Position numbers and translations under genes: made by a program. This document shows, piece by piece, positions 52,654-61,782 of a stretch of DNA of 64,000 bases; the first letter of the stretch is position 1; every line of letters starts with the position of its first letter. The notes below the pieces were generated by a model. That model was not told the DNA's origin. It saw only the letters and a list, made by a program, of their open reading frames with translations, and did not search any database. Origin of the DNA: Candidatus Krumholzibacteriia bacterium. Its GTDB lineage: Bacteria > Krumholzibacteriota > Krumholzibacteriia > LZORAL124-64-63. The DNA lies in NCBI GenBank assembly GCA_016744705.1, contig JADGDU010000024.1, forward strand, positions 1-64,000, given 5' to 3'.

Positions 52654-55143
52654 CTATTGAACCACCAATGATGCAACTGCCACCCCAAGTTCCCGATGGT
52701 CCTTACTATTGGGATCCCTTTCTGCAGGGACAAAGACACTGCTTATTAATTCCACCGTCAAGTGATTCTCCATCTTAATGCTTTCCAATGAAATTCGTGT
52801 TTCCCAGTGACCCCGCTGCAAATCTTCGGTCAAGAGTTGGGTCCCATTGACATACACGGAAAGAGTCCCGCCGGAAGAACCACTGCTAACAATTTTTATG
52901 TCCAAATGCCTTGGCTTCTCCCCTTCTTTAAGTGGAATATCCCAGCGCCCGCTGCCGTTAGTCCAGCGTACCCTTTGGCCATCCCAATTGTGAGATTTAA
53001 ACAATCCCTTTTCACCAATCCCACTGACCGGACGTCCCCCCACATTCACCCCAAGATATGATGGCATTAACATCGGAACCCGTGTCAACCGGGGGCCATC
53101 TGCAAGACTGGAAACCAAGAAGAGTTCTGCCCTGTTGGAGCCATTTTGAAAGGCACTCAATGGTGCGGTAATCTGCCAATTGATGATGCCTGACTCAAGC
53201 TTTTCTAAATAAGTTTCAGAAACTCCCACAATGACATCATTGAGGGCCAATGCCAACTTCAGCCGATCTGGTCCATCATAACCATGGAGAGTTCCGTTAA
53301 ATTCAGCAGGGACAAAAAGAGAGCCTAAGTTTACATTATTCAATTTTTCAGCATCCAGAATCTCACATTGCAAAGAACTGTGGTCCTTCACCAATTTCCC
53401 GATGATTCTTTCCCCCACCAGATTGTCAGTATCACCGAGATTGAAAAGCCGCTCAAATGACCCCTCATCACCGAACAGATCATGCTTCCATTGGACAATT
53501 TCATTTCTGTCCAGCAGTTTGACCGGATCAATTATTCTATCTTGATGGGTGTCCTGATCTTTAAAGTCCAACTGGCTGCGGTTTGGAGATTTTGATAAGA
53601 GGTCCATCCCATCAAAGCCCCATTCTGATTTTGTACCCAAAGCAGAAATCAATGTTGGCAAAATGTCGACAGATTGGGCAAAACGGTCGTCAATACGCCC
53701 CATTGACTGTCCTGGTAATTTCAAAAATAAAGGAACAGACATAATATCAGCTTCATTGCCGTCATTCAGGTGCCGACCGCTCAGCCCACTGCGGAAACAT
53801 ACCCCATGATCAGCAGTAATAATCATGGCCGCATCATCAAACAAATCCAGATATTCAAGGCGGTCCAATAAATTTCCCAACAACTGATCAACCGCCACAA
53901 CTTGGAGAATATGGCGCCGGTAGCTGTGTGCAATGAGTACGTTATCATTTCCCCAGGTGCCATCAGGCAATGTGGGCACCCTTTTACGCCAATTGTATAT
54001 GGTTCCGTTTGGAAAAAAGTTAAAAGGGTTGTGAGGCAAAAGAATATGCGCCACCACCAAATTAGGTTGTTCGTGTATTTCGATTGAATTTACGAAATTA
54101 TTGAAGTGATCAATTTTGGTGACAGGACGGCCATTCGACCTGGACTCATTTTCTGCCCCTCGAAAATCACACCACTTGTTTGAAACAGGGACCAAATTCT
54201 TTCGCCAGATTTCGGGAACCAAAATGTGTTCATAGAGGACAAACAAATCTGAAATCAACATTTCCTGACGTTCCAAAAAGTTTGGTATAGGCCCACTTTT
54301 CAAATCTTCCGGGCAAAGATTAGTCTGACTTTCCAGTGATGAGATATGATGAGAAGAGGCCAATAGGGTGAATATATTTTGGGGATGCGCAGCCAAAGTA
54401 GGTGGAGCTGTCCATGTGGGAAGTTTTCCAGTCATTATCGAGGGAACTGACCGTAGTGTTGCACCACTAACAGTGGTGGCATTGGGGTACCAGATGGCGC
54501 GTTCAGCCAATCTGCAGAAATTTGGAAAAAGCTCACAATCCAATTCCAGATCAGAATTCAAGAGGGATGAAGTTGGAAACTCATCAAAAACAATTAAGAC
54601 CACTGGATGAACCGGCGATTCTGAAAGGCTCGAGGGAAATGATTCGGCAGATGCGAAAAGGGCTCTAATCGAGGTAGCCCCCAGAAACATTAAAAGAAAA
54701 AGCGGCACCACAAGCGCGAGAAAAGCCAGGTTTCGGCTGTGCAACAATGACTGGCCTAATCTCAAAACCAAAAAGGAAGCCGGAACAAAGGCCAAAACAA
54801 GGGTCAGCCAACCGCCCATCCCCGGTATTTTTTCAACAATTGGCAGCAATATCAGAGAAATGAGCCCCCCGAGGATGAGGGAATGAGCAGCCCTGCCAAA
54901 TATTGGCCGAATCAGTCCAGCCAAAAGAACCACCACAAAAAGCAGAAGCGGTGGAATGATCAAAAGGGCCAAAGCCTGGATGAGTACCTCCACCCCACCG
55001 AAGTGATGGACCACAAGGAACTCAGGATTCTGACTGACAAGTTGCAAAAGAGGCTGAGCAATGCCCAAAGCCGCCAGAGCAGCCATTTGCAGGAAAACGA
55101 CATGGAGTGCGGGATTTTGGCCAGAAATCTTTGAAATTCGCAA
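52654..55143 (-). CDS. Sulfatase/phosphatase-superfamily membrane protein, 829 aa
   Basis: The N-terminal ~170 residues hold five hydrophobic segments. The catalytic domain (about 175-520) shows VVLIVFDEFPTSSLL (metal Asp-Glu and a Thr/Ser in nucleophile position), VAHILLPHNPFNF, MIITADHGVCF (Asp-His) and DILPTLISALG. A C-terminal region of ~250 residues is beta-rich, suggesting an extra glycan-contact module. It is likely a periplasmic-facing transferase or hydrolase acting on surface glycans. The gene is noticeably AT-richer than its neighbours, with many Asn and Lys codons, suggesting recent acquisition. Confidence 0.85.
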   Translation of the reverse strand: MRISKISGQNPALHVVFLQMAALAALGIAQPLLQLVSQNPEFLVVHHFGGVEVLIQALALLIIPPLLLFVVVLLAGLIRPIFGRAAHSLILGGLISLILLPIVEKIPGMGGWLTLVLAFVPASFLVLRLGQSLLHSRNLAFLALVVPLFLLMFLGATSIRALFASAESFPSSLSESPVHPVVLIVFDEFPTSSLLNSDLELDCELFPNFCRLAERAIWYPNATTVSGATLRSVPSIMTGKLPTWTAPPTLAAHPQNIFTLLASSHHISSLESQTNLCPEDLKSGPIPNFLERQEMLISDLFVLYEHILVPEIWRKNLVPVSNKWCDFRGAENESRSNGRPVTKIDHFNNFVNSIEIHEQPNLVVAHILLPHNPFNFFPNGTIYNWRKRVPTLPDGTWGNDNVLIAHSYRRHILQVVAVDQLLGNLLDRLEYLDLFDDAAMIITADHGVCFRSGLSGRHLNDGNEADIMSVPLFLKLPGQSMGRIDDRFAQSVDILPTLISALGTKSEWGFDGMDLLSKSPNRSQLDFKDQDTHQDRIIDPVKLLDRNEIVQWKHDLFGDEGSFERLFNLGDTDNLVGERIIGKLVKDHSSLQCEILDAEKLNNVNLGSLFVPAEFNGTLHGYDGPDRLKLALALNDVIVGVSETYLEKLESGIINWQITAPLSAFQNGSNRAELFLVSSLADGPRLTRVPMLMPSYLGVNVGGRPVSGIGEKGLFKSHNWDGQRVRWTNGSGRWDIPLKEGEKPRHLDIKIVSSGSSGGTLSVYVNGTQLLTEDLQRGHWETRISLESIKMENHLTVELISSVFVPAERDPNSKDHRELGVAVASLVVQ

Positions 55144-55318
55144 TTTTAAAACCTTCTACTACTTTGATCCATAGAAAAATTCAGGGAACGCATATTTTTG
55201 AATATTTCATTCGAATTTTCTGGCCCCCCTTGCTGATTTTGGGCCTCCACCCTTCCATTTTCAAGGAAATTCGCCTAAGGCAATACCAACTTTCTCCAAT
55301 AATGTTCATACCTGAGTG

Positions 55319-55346
55319 TGGACAGTTGGCAAAGATCATCTATTAT
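55319..55346 (+). promoter_or_regulatory. Promoter of the SRAP gene
   Basis: TGGACA (55319-55324), 16 bases, TATTAT (55341-55346); the start codon follows about 45 bases later. No LexA-like palindrome was seen, so SOS control is not evident. Confidence 0.5.
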
Positions 55347-55391
55347 TGCCTTAAATCGTTAACCACCCCTCAAGCCAAAGAGGTTATGAAA

Positions 55392-56096
55392 GTGTGCGGC
55401 CGCATCGTTCTATCATCACCCCCTGCCGTTGTGGCTGCCCGTTTCTTTTTGGACAACGTTCCGGAACTAGAGGCCCGTTACAATATTTGCCCTGGCCAGA
55501 ATATTGCTGCGGTGATTCCTAACCCCCATTCTGCGGGCAGCATCTTGCGCATGTTCAAATGGGGTCTTGAATTGCCCTGGGATAAAGGCCCGCAAAATGG
55601 CCCCAAACTGGTAAACGCCCGCAGTGAAACGGTCAATGAGAAGGCTGCTTTCCGCGACGCTTTCTCCCAACGCCGGTGCCTGATCCCAGTTGACGGGTTC
55701 TACGAATGGAACAAGCGACCAGATGGCAGCCAGCCTTTCTTCTTCAGCCAAAAGGACAGACGACCTTTTGCCTTGGCCGGCTTATGGGAAAGGCACGAAT
55801 ACCCCGGTGGCCGCATTCTGGAAAGCTGTACCATTCTCACCACAGCTGCCAACAAACTGATGCGACCAATCCACCACCGTATGCCGGTTGTGCTGCCTGA
55901 AGCCGACTGGAAATTCTGGCTCTCCATTGAACCGGGAAAAGCCAGCCACTTAAGTGACATAATGAAGCCCGACAGTACAGATTTGTTACAAGCTTGGCCC
56001 GTTTCCCGGGATGCCAACAGTAACCAGAACGATGGTCCCCAGTTGCTGGAGCGGGTATGGGATAAAAAAGATGGACAGTTTAACTTGTTCGGATAA
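55392..56096 (+). CDS. SRAP/YedK (HMCES-type) abasic-site DNA-protein crosslink protein, 234 aa
   Basis: The start is the GTG at 55392: it puts Cys at position 2 (V/M-C-G-R-I), as the family needs a free N-terminal cysteine that crosslinks to abasic DNA, and AGAGG lies eight bases upstream. An ATG two codons earlier would leave two residues in front of the cysteine. Conserved blocks: EARYNICPGQNIAAV, KWGLELPWDK, LVNARSETV, CLIPVDGFYEWN (catalytic Glu), RPFALAGLWERHE, TAANKLMRPIHHRMPVVL. It protects single-stranded DNA at abasic sites in the cytoplasm. Monocistronic or with the transaldolase 47 bases downstream. Confidence 0.93.
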   Translation: MCGRIVLSSPPAVVAARFFLDNVPELEARYNICPGQNIAAVIPNPHSAGSILRMFKWGLELPWDKGPQNGPKLVNARSETVNEKAAFRDAFSQRRCLIPVDGFYEWNKRPDGSQPFFFSQKDRRPFALAGLWERHEYPGGRILESCTILTTAANKLMRPIHHRMPVVLPEADWKFWLSIEPGKASHLSDIMKPDSTDLLQAWPVSRDANSNQNDGPQLLERVWDKKDGQFNLFG

Positions 56097-56143
56097 ACCG
56101 TGAATGAATTGCGATTGAACCGAAGCCACCAAAAAGGAATAGC

Positions 56144-56875
56144 ATGGAATTGTTTGAAATGGCCGATGGCGAGATAGACATTCCTGAAAATGGACAGGGA
56201 ATGCAGCTCTATCTTGATTCCGCAGACCCAGCCGATTGGGCGCGCTTTCTTCCTTTGGGTGTATTCAGGGGAGTGACCACCAACCCGGTCCTGCTGGAGC
56301 GTGCAGGCCAAGCCTGCACGCTGCACAACCTCGAGAATTTAACGCGCCAGGCCGTGGAAGCCGGGTGCGGAGAGATTCATTTGCAAACCTGGGGCCGGAC
56401 TGCCACTGAGATGATTACCAACGGTAGCCAGCTGGCATTGATGGCCGGGTTGGGCATTGCCGTTCTGGTCAAAGTACCCGCCACGGAAATGGGACTGAAA
56501 GTGGCTGAGAAATTGGCCGCCTCAGGTTGCCGCATCACGCTGACGGGAATTTTCAATCCGGGCCAGATCTTGTTAGCAGCGGGTTTTGATGCTGATTTCG
56601 CCGCACCCTACCTCGGACGTCTGAATGATTCGGGGCGCGATGGCATGGCCGCCATCCTTAAAATGCACGACATTCTGGTGGGCAGTGGTTCCTCTACCCG
56701 CCTCCTTGTGGCCAGCCTGCGCTCTGCCGATCAAGTCATTGAGCTGGCTTCTCAGGGATTGGACACATTTACCATTGGTGCCCCCGTGGCAGCAGCTCTA
56801 TTGGCTGAAAAGCTTACTGAGGACGCAGCGGCTGATTTTCAGCGAGCAGCTGAAGCGATGGGTGATATATCCTAA
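56144..56875 (+). CDS. Transaldolase-family protein (TalC/FSA-like), 243 aa
   Basis: AAAGGA precedes the ATG. The barrel carries YLDSADPADWARF (catalytic Asp), GVTTNPVLLER, the Schiff-base lysine in AVLVKVPATEMG and TLTGIFNPGQILLA. Length is close to the short ~220-residue transaldolase/fructose-6-phosphate aldolase type. It may transfer dihydroxyacetone units in the pentose phosphate pathway or act as an aldolase. An internal ATG at 56201 is an alternative start but has no spaced RBS. Confidence 0.9.
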   Translation: MELFEMADGEIDIPENGQGMQLYLDSADPADWARFLPLGVFRGVTTNPVLLERAGQACTLHNLENLTRQAVEAGCGEIHLQTWGRTATEMITNGSQLALMAGLGIAVLVKVPATEMGLKVAEKLAASGCRITLTGIFNPGQILLAAGFDADFAAPYLGRLNDSGRDGMAAILKMHDILVGSGSSTRLLVASLRSADQVIELASQGLDTFTIGAPVAAALLAEKLTEDAAADFQRAAEAMGDIS

Positions 56876-57031
56876 TTGATACTACTGAGTATGAAGCCTC
56901 ATGGAAGTGGCCAGCTAACCTAAAGCTTCTTTACAAAGAGTATCAACTCCAATAATGTTTCCCATCATTGGTTCCTGACTAATTCGTAAGGAATTCTCTG
57001 TTTTTTAGTCCATCAAACGAACTGGATTCCT

Positions 57032-57217
57032 ATGAAATCGTTTCATTGCTTAACTATGTTGATCGCCTACATCGACCCCGGCACCGGCAGTTTCCTGGTC
57101 CAGGGCATCATCGCCGCCGTCATCGGCATTGGCGTCACAGGCAAGCTCTACTGGTCCAAAATCAAATCCAAGCTCACCGGCAAAGCCATCGAAGAAGATG
57201 ACGACGACGATGAGTAA
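57032..57217 (+). CDS. Small membrane protein, 61 aa, YIDPGTG type
   Basis: One hydrophobic segment (LVQGIIAAVIGIGVTGKLYW) follows AYIDPGTGSF, and the tail is highly acidic (EEDDDDDE). The same YIDPGTG small protein is commonly found beside methyltransferases and phosphatase-superfamily genes in other phyla. ATG at 57056 is an alternative start. It overlaps the methyltransferase by eight bases, implying coupling. Function unknown. Confidence 0.8.
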   Translation: MKSFHCLTMLIAYIDPGTGSFLVQGIIAAVIGIGVTGKLYWSKIKSKLTGKAIEEDDDDDE

Positions 57218-58580
57218 CATCCTATCCGCCTCATTCCGGGATCCGAGCGGTTTTCTTTTCCGCTACGAAGGCAAACTCTACCGCCAAATCAACAAAGTCT
57301 ACGCCGACGACTATCGTCAGCTAAACGAATCCGGCCTGTATGACCGTTTGGTGAAAAAAGGTCTGCTCATTCCCCACACAGAGGCCCACGAAGAATTGGC
57401 CCAAACCGGCGACGCCCTCTGCATCATCCAGCCGCAGTTAGTGCCCTTCATCAGCTACCCATACGAGTGGTCATTTTCCCAACTCAAGGATGCCGCCCTG
57501 GCCACCTTGCGCATCCAGAAAATTGCCCTCAAAAAAGGCATGACCCTGAAGGACGCTTCGGCCTTCAACATCCAGTTCCACAAGGGCAAACCGGTGCTCA
57601 TCGACACCCTCTCCTTCACTAAGTATGAAGAGGGCAAGCCTTGGGTCGCCTACCGTCAGTTCTGCCAGCATTTCCTGGCTCCCCTGGCCCTGATGGCGTT
57701 GCGGGATGTTCGTCTCGGCTCGTTGCTGCGCACAGGCATAGACGGAGTGCCCCTGGACTTGGCCACCAGCTTGCTGCCCATGCGCACCAAATTGAACCCG
57801 GGCTTGCTGATGCATCTGCACGCCCACGCATCCAGTCAGAAAAAGCATCAGGATGAGCGTAAATCCGCCAAGGGAACCAAGGTTTCCCAACAAGCACTGC
57901 TGGGCATCATTGACAGCCTGCGCGGCGCTGTGCGCAAGCTGGAATGGAAACCAGCAGGTACCGAATGGGGTGCCTACTACTCGGACACCAATTATTCAGA
58001 CCAATCTCTGGCCCTCAAGCGTGAACTGGTCAAGAAGATGCTGAGCCAAACCGATGCCAAATCGGCCTGGGATCTGGGCGCCAACAACGGATTTTTTAGC
58101 CGTGTGGCCAGTGAGCAAGGTATCCCCACCGTCGCTTTCGACATTGACCCTACTGCTGTGGAAATGAACTGGCGGGAAGTAAAAGAAAAAGAAGAGCAGG
58201 ATATTCTGCCCTTGTTGATGGACCTGACCAACCCCAGCCCCAATCTGGGGTGGGGTCATGCAGAGCGCACATCCTTCCTGGGCCGTGGTCCGGCTGATGT
58301 GGTTTTTGCGCTGGCCCTGATCCACCATCTGAGCATTAGCAACAACGTACCCCTGCCTCTGTTGGCTGGCTTTTTTGCCCGGGCCGGCCGGTGGCTGATC
58401 ATTGAGTTTGTGCCCAAGAACGATTCCCAGGTCGAGCGACTTCTGGCCACCCGTGAGGACGTTTTCCCTCACTATACCAAGGAAGGCTTTGAAGCGGCAT
58501 TTGGTCGAATTTTTGACATTGTGGCCTCCGAAGCCATTGCCGGCAGCGAGCGCACCTTGTATTTGTTGAAGCGGTTATAA
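57210..58580 (+). CDS. Class I SAM-dependent methyltransferase, 456 aa
   Basis: The start is MSNILSASFRDPSG, overlapping the small gene's end. The N-terminal ~200 residues (FLFRYEGKLYRQINKVYADDY) are a family-specific extension. The Rossmann domain has SAWDLGANNGFFSRVAS (motif I), VAFDIDPTAVEMN (Asp) and VVFALALIHHL. Substrate unknown; with the YIDPGTG partner it probably modifies a lipid or cell-envelope glycan. Followed by a strong terminator. Confidence 0.86.
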   Translation: MSNILSASFRDPSGFLFRYEGKLYRQINKVYADDYRQLNESGLYDRLVKKGLLIPHTEAHEELAQTGDALCIIQPQLVPFISYPYEWSFSQLKDAALATLRIQKIALKKGMTLKDASAFNIQFHKGKPVLIDTLSFTKYEEGKPWVAYRQFCQHFLAPLALMALRDVRLGSLLRTGIDGVPLDLATSLLPMRTKLNPGLLMHLHAHASSQKKHQDERKSAKGTKVSQQALLGIIDSLRGAVRKLEWKPAGTEWGAYYSDTNYSDQSLALKRELVKKMLSQTDAKSAWDLGANNGFFSRVASEQGIPTVAFDIDPTAVEMNWREVKEKEEQDILPLLMDLTNPSPNLGWGHAERTSFLGRGPADVVFALALIHHLSISNNVPLPLLAGFFARAGRWLIIEFVPKNDSQVERLLATREDVFPHYTKEGFEAAFGRIFDIVASEAIAGSERTLYLLKRL

Positions 58581-58597
58581 TCCCGCCCTGCTCACCT

Positions 58598-58636
58598 AAA
58601 AAAAGCACCCACCTTTTGACAAGGTGGGCGCTTTTT
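58598..58636. terminator. Bidirectional terminator
   Basis: The stem agcacccacctt/aaggtgggcgct (58604-58615 with 58621-58632, one mismatch) is flanked by an A-run on the left and five T on the right. It serves the methyltransferase gene and the minus-strand pyrophosphatase gene. Confidence 0.88.
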
Positions 58637-58661
58637 ATTTCACCAATTGCTCTGCTGAAAA

Positions 58662-60707
58662 TCAGATCAGCAACGGAGCAATCACCACACTGATCACAGA
58701 CATCAGCTTGATCAGGATGTTCAGGCTTGGACCAGAGGTATCCTTGAAAGGATCGCCAACGGTATCACCAATAACAGCAGCGTGATGGGCGTCACTGCCC
58801 TTGCCACCGAAGGCACCACCCTCAATGTGTTTTTTGGCGTTATCCCAGGCACCACCAGCGTTGGACTGGAACAGAGCCAGCAGCACACCAGTGGCGGTCA
58901 CACCAGCCAGCAGTCCACCCAGCATCTCAGTGCCGCCAATGAACCCAACAGCCACAGGTGTGAGCACGGCGATCAAACCAGGCACAATCATTTCCTTGAT
59001 GGCTGCAGCGGTGGAAATATCCACACACCGGCGGAAGTCGGCCTCGGCCTTACCTTCCATCAGACCAGGAATTTCGCGGAACTGGCGGCGCACTTCTTCA
59101 ATCATAGCGAAGGCGGCGCGGCCCACGGCGTCCATGGCAAAACTGCTGAACAGGAACGGCAGCATGGAACCAAAGAGAAGACCAACCAGAACCTTAGGTT
59201 CCAACAGATCAATGCTCTGCAAACCAACAATTTGCTGGTAGGCGGCAAACATGGCCAAGGCGGTCAAGGCAGCGGAACCAATGGCAAAACCTTTACCGAT
59301 GGCAGCGGTGGTATTACCCACGGCGTCCAGCTTGTCGGTGCGCTCACGAACTTCGGCGCCCAGGCCAGCCATCTCACTGATGCCACCGGCATTGTCAGCA
59401 ATGGGACCATAAGCATCAACAGCCAGCTGGATACCGGTGGTTGAAAGCATACCCAGAGCAGCAATGGCAATACCGTACAAACCGGAGAAATGGTAGGCCA
59501 CCAAAATCACAAAACCCAGCACGATGATAGGCAGTGCAGTACTCTGCATACCCAGACCCAGTCCACCAATGATGTTGGTGGCAGCGCCGGTCTCACTGGC
59601 TTTGGCGATGGACTGCACAGGCCCACGGTCTTCAGCAGTGTAATATTCAGTGATCATACCGATGGCGATACCCCCGGCCAAACCAACCACCGTGGCGATG
59701 AATACGCCCATGGGGTTGTAAGTCAGGCCGTTGAAGACCCACTCGCTGGGCAGCATCTGATTGATCACAAAGTAGGAAGCCACCATCATGATACCACCGG
59801 CACCAAAGGTACCAATGTTCAGGGCAACCTGAGGGTTTCCACCCTCTTTGGTTTTCACAAAGAATGTCCCGATGATGGAGACAACAATACCCACAGCAGC
59901 CAGCACCAAGGGCAGCAAAACGCCACTGAGGTTTCCGGCGGGCAGGAACACAACACCCAAAATCATGGAACCGACGATGGATCCCACATAACTCTCAAAG
60001 AGATCGGCACCCATACCAGCCACATCACCCACGTTATCACCCACGTTGTCGGCGATGACGGCGGGGTTGCGGGGATCGTCTTCAGGAATTCCAGCTTCAA
60101 TTTTTCCCACCAAATCGGCGCCCACATCGGCAGCCTTGGTGAAAATACCGCCACCCACACGGGCAAACAGAGCGATGGAGCTGGCTCCCAGGGAGAACCC
60201 TGAGATAACCTGGATAATGCGGGTCACGCCCCAGGTTTCACCATAAAGATGAGTGAAAATGATATACAGCAGGCTCAGGCCAAGAACGCCCAACCCCACC
60301 ACGACCATGCCCATGACGGCTCCGCCACTGAAGGCCACTTCAAGGGCTTTGTTCAGGCTGTTACGGGCCGCGTTGGTGGTACGAACGTTGGCCAAAGTGG
60401 CAATTTTCATACCGATATAGCCGGCCAGTCCGGAAGACAAAGCTCCCAGAACAAAAGCCACACCAATCAACCAGTGAGAACCTTCAAGCTTGGCATTACC
60501 CACGGCCAAAAGAACACCCACGACAGCAACAAAAACGGCAAGCACCGAATACTCTCGCTGGAGAAAGGCCATGGCGCCTTCCTGAATGTGACCGGCAATG
60601 GTCACCATTTTTTCATCACCGGGATCCTGGTTTTTAACCCAGGTGGCTTTGAACGCTGCAAAGAGCAGCGCCAAAACACCCGCGGCTGGGATGAGGTAAA
60701 TTAGCAC
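58662..60707 (-). CDS. hppA: Membrane-bound cation-pumping pyrophosphatase, K+-dependent type, 681 aa
   Basis: The start is the GTG at 60707, six bases after AGGAGG; an ATG at 60743 lacks support. About 16 membrane segments, with the pyrophosphate-binding blocks [20 protein letters not shown] then [12 protein letters not shown] and, near the C-terminus, [17 protein letters not shown]. The K+-dependence signature is Ala in [14 protein letters not shown] (about residue 465), where K+-independent H+ pumps have Lys. [12 protein letters not shown] rather than CAGMAADLFETY also points to the K+-dependent subfamily that includes Na+ pumps. It couples PPi hydrolysis to ion export. Confidence 0.95.
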   Translation of the reverse strand: MLIYLIPAAGVLALLFAAFKATWVKNQDPGDEKMVTIAGHIQEGAMAFLQREYSVLAVFVAVVGVLLAVGNAKLEGSHWLIGVAFVLGALSSGLAGYIGMKIATLANVRTTNAARNSLNKALEVAFSGGAVMGMVVVGLGVLGLSLLYIIFTHLYGETWGVTRIIQVISGFSLGASSIALFARVGGGIFTKAADVGADLVGKIEAGIPEDDPRNPAVIADNVGDNVGDVAGMGADLFESYVGSIVGSMILGVVFLPAGNLSGVLLPLVLAAVGIVVSIIGTFFVKTKEGGNPQVALNIGTFGAGGIMMVASYFVINQMLPSEWVFNGLTYNPMGVFIATVVGLAGGIAIGMITEYYTAEDRGPVQSIAKASETGAATNIIGGLGLGMQSTALPIIVLGFVILVAYHFSGLYGIAIAALGMLSTTGIQLAVDAYGPIADNAGGISEMAGLGAEVRERTDKLDAVGNTTAAIGKGFAIGSAALTALAMFAAYQQIVGLQSIDLLEPKVLVGLLFGSMLPFLFSSFAMDAVGRAAFAMIEEVRRQFREIPGLMEGKAEADFRRCVDISTAAAIKEMIVPGLIAVLTPVAVGFIGGTEMLGGLLAGVTATGVLLALFQSNAGGAWDNAKKHIEGGAFGGKGSDAHHAAVIGDTVGDPFKDTSGPSLNILIKLMSVISVVIAPLLI

Positions 60708-60913
60708 TTTGGTCCTCCTGTTGGACGGCTTTTTTGGACACACCGCAACCTGCCGGGAAGTCTCAACTTAAGGCAGGGCGGAAATTAATGAACGTGCAGA
60801 AGTCGTAAAGAACAGACGCCTCATTTTCAGAGACGCCTGTTCAAAATCGGCGTAAATTTAACAGAGATTGAAGCTTGCTGCAAGCAAAACCCCAAAGTCC
60901 CAGTAAATCACAT

Positions 60914-61714
60914 CTACTTGCCTTCGATACTCACCAATTCCACCTCAAAGATGAGATTGGAGTTGGGCGGAATCCGGTTTCCACTGCCCCGGGCACCATA
61001 TCCCATGCTGGCTGGAATGATGAGATTGGTTTTTTGGCCAATTTTCATTCCCTGAACGCCTTGTTCCCAACCTTGAATAACCTGGCCGGCTCCCAAAGTA
61101 AATTTGAAGGGGCGTCCCGTGTTGGCCGAAGAATCAAACTGGCTGCCTTTGGCGCCATTTTCCCACAACCAACCGGTGTAATGCATATTCACCTGGTCGC
61201 CTAATTCAGCCACGGCGCCAGTGCCTTCCACGAGGATTTCGGTCTCTACCTTAGGCAGGCTAACCATTTCCACATCAAAGAACAGAGTGGAACTGGGGGG
61301 AATGACAGGAGGGCGGCCAGCTTCGCCGTAACCCATGGAAGGTTCGATCAGCAGAGAACGTTTGCCTCCAACAACCATACCAACCAGTCCTTTATCCCAA
61401 CCGGGAATCACCATGCTCATACCCAGAGGGAAAGCAATGGGTGCCCCGCGGTCCACCGAGCTATCAAACTTTTTGCCTTTGCCCATAACGCCTGTGGAAT
61501 CGGCTTCCCACAACCAACCGGTGTAATGAACTTCCACAAAATCGGAGGGCCCACACACGGCGCCATCGCCCATGGTTGAATCCACAAAACTGAGGCCGGG
61601 TTCCATGACAACCCACTTGCTCACTTCTACTTTCTTCTCTTCTTTACTGCATCCGGCCATGAGTAAGGTGGTCCCTACAACAACAACCAGAGCGATCAGT
61701 GCGATTTTACGCAT
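60914..61714 (-). CDS. FKBP-type peptidyl-prolyl isomerase lipoprotein with two tandem domains, 266 aa
   Basis: The start MRKIALIAL has AGAGG seven bases upstream. The lipobox is LLMAGC. Two FKBP domains follow: about 55-150 (VHYTGWLWEADS, PGWDKGLVGM, MGYGEAG) and 165-262 (MHYTGWLWENGA, QGWEQGVQGMKIG, MGYGARG, IFEVELVSI). It is probably a periplasmic lipid-anchored chaperone for outer-membrane proteins. Tandem-domain FKBP lipoproteins are less common than single ones. Monocistronic. Confidence 0.93.
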   Translation of the reverse strand: MRKIALIALVVVVGTTLLMAGCSKEEKKVEVSKWVVMEPGLSFVDSTMGDGAVCGPSDFVEVHYTGWLWEADSTGVMGKGKKFDSSVDRGAPIAFPLGMSMVIPGWDKGLVGMVVGGKRSLLIEPSMGYGEAGRPPVIPPSSTLFFDVEMVSLPKVETEILVEGTGAVAELGDQVNMHYTGWLWENGAKGSQFDSSANTGRPFKFTLGAGQVIQGWEQGVQGMKIGQKTNLIIPASMGYGARGSGNRIPPNSNLIFEVELVSIEGK

Positions 61715-61782
61715 GAATAATCCTCTCATAATTTTAACAGTGACTTTTAGCGACCCAAATTAGGCACATTCAGAGTTGGATA

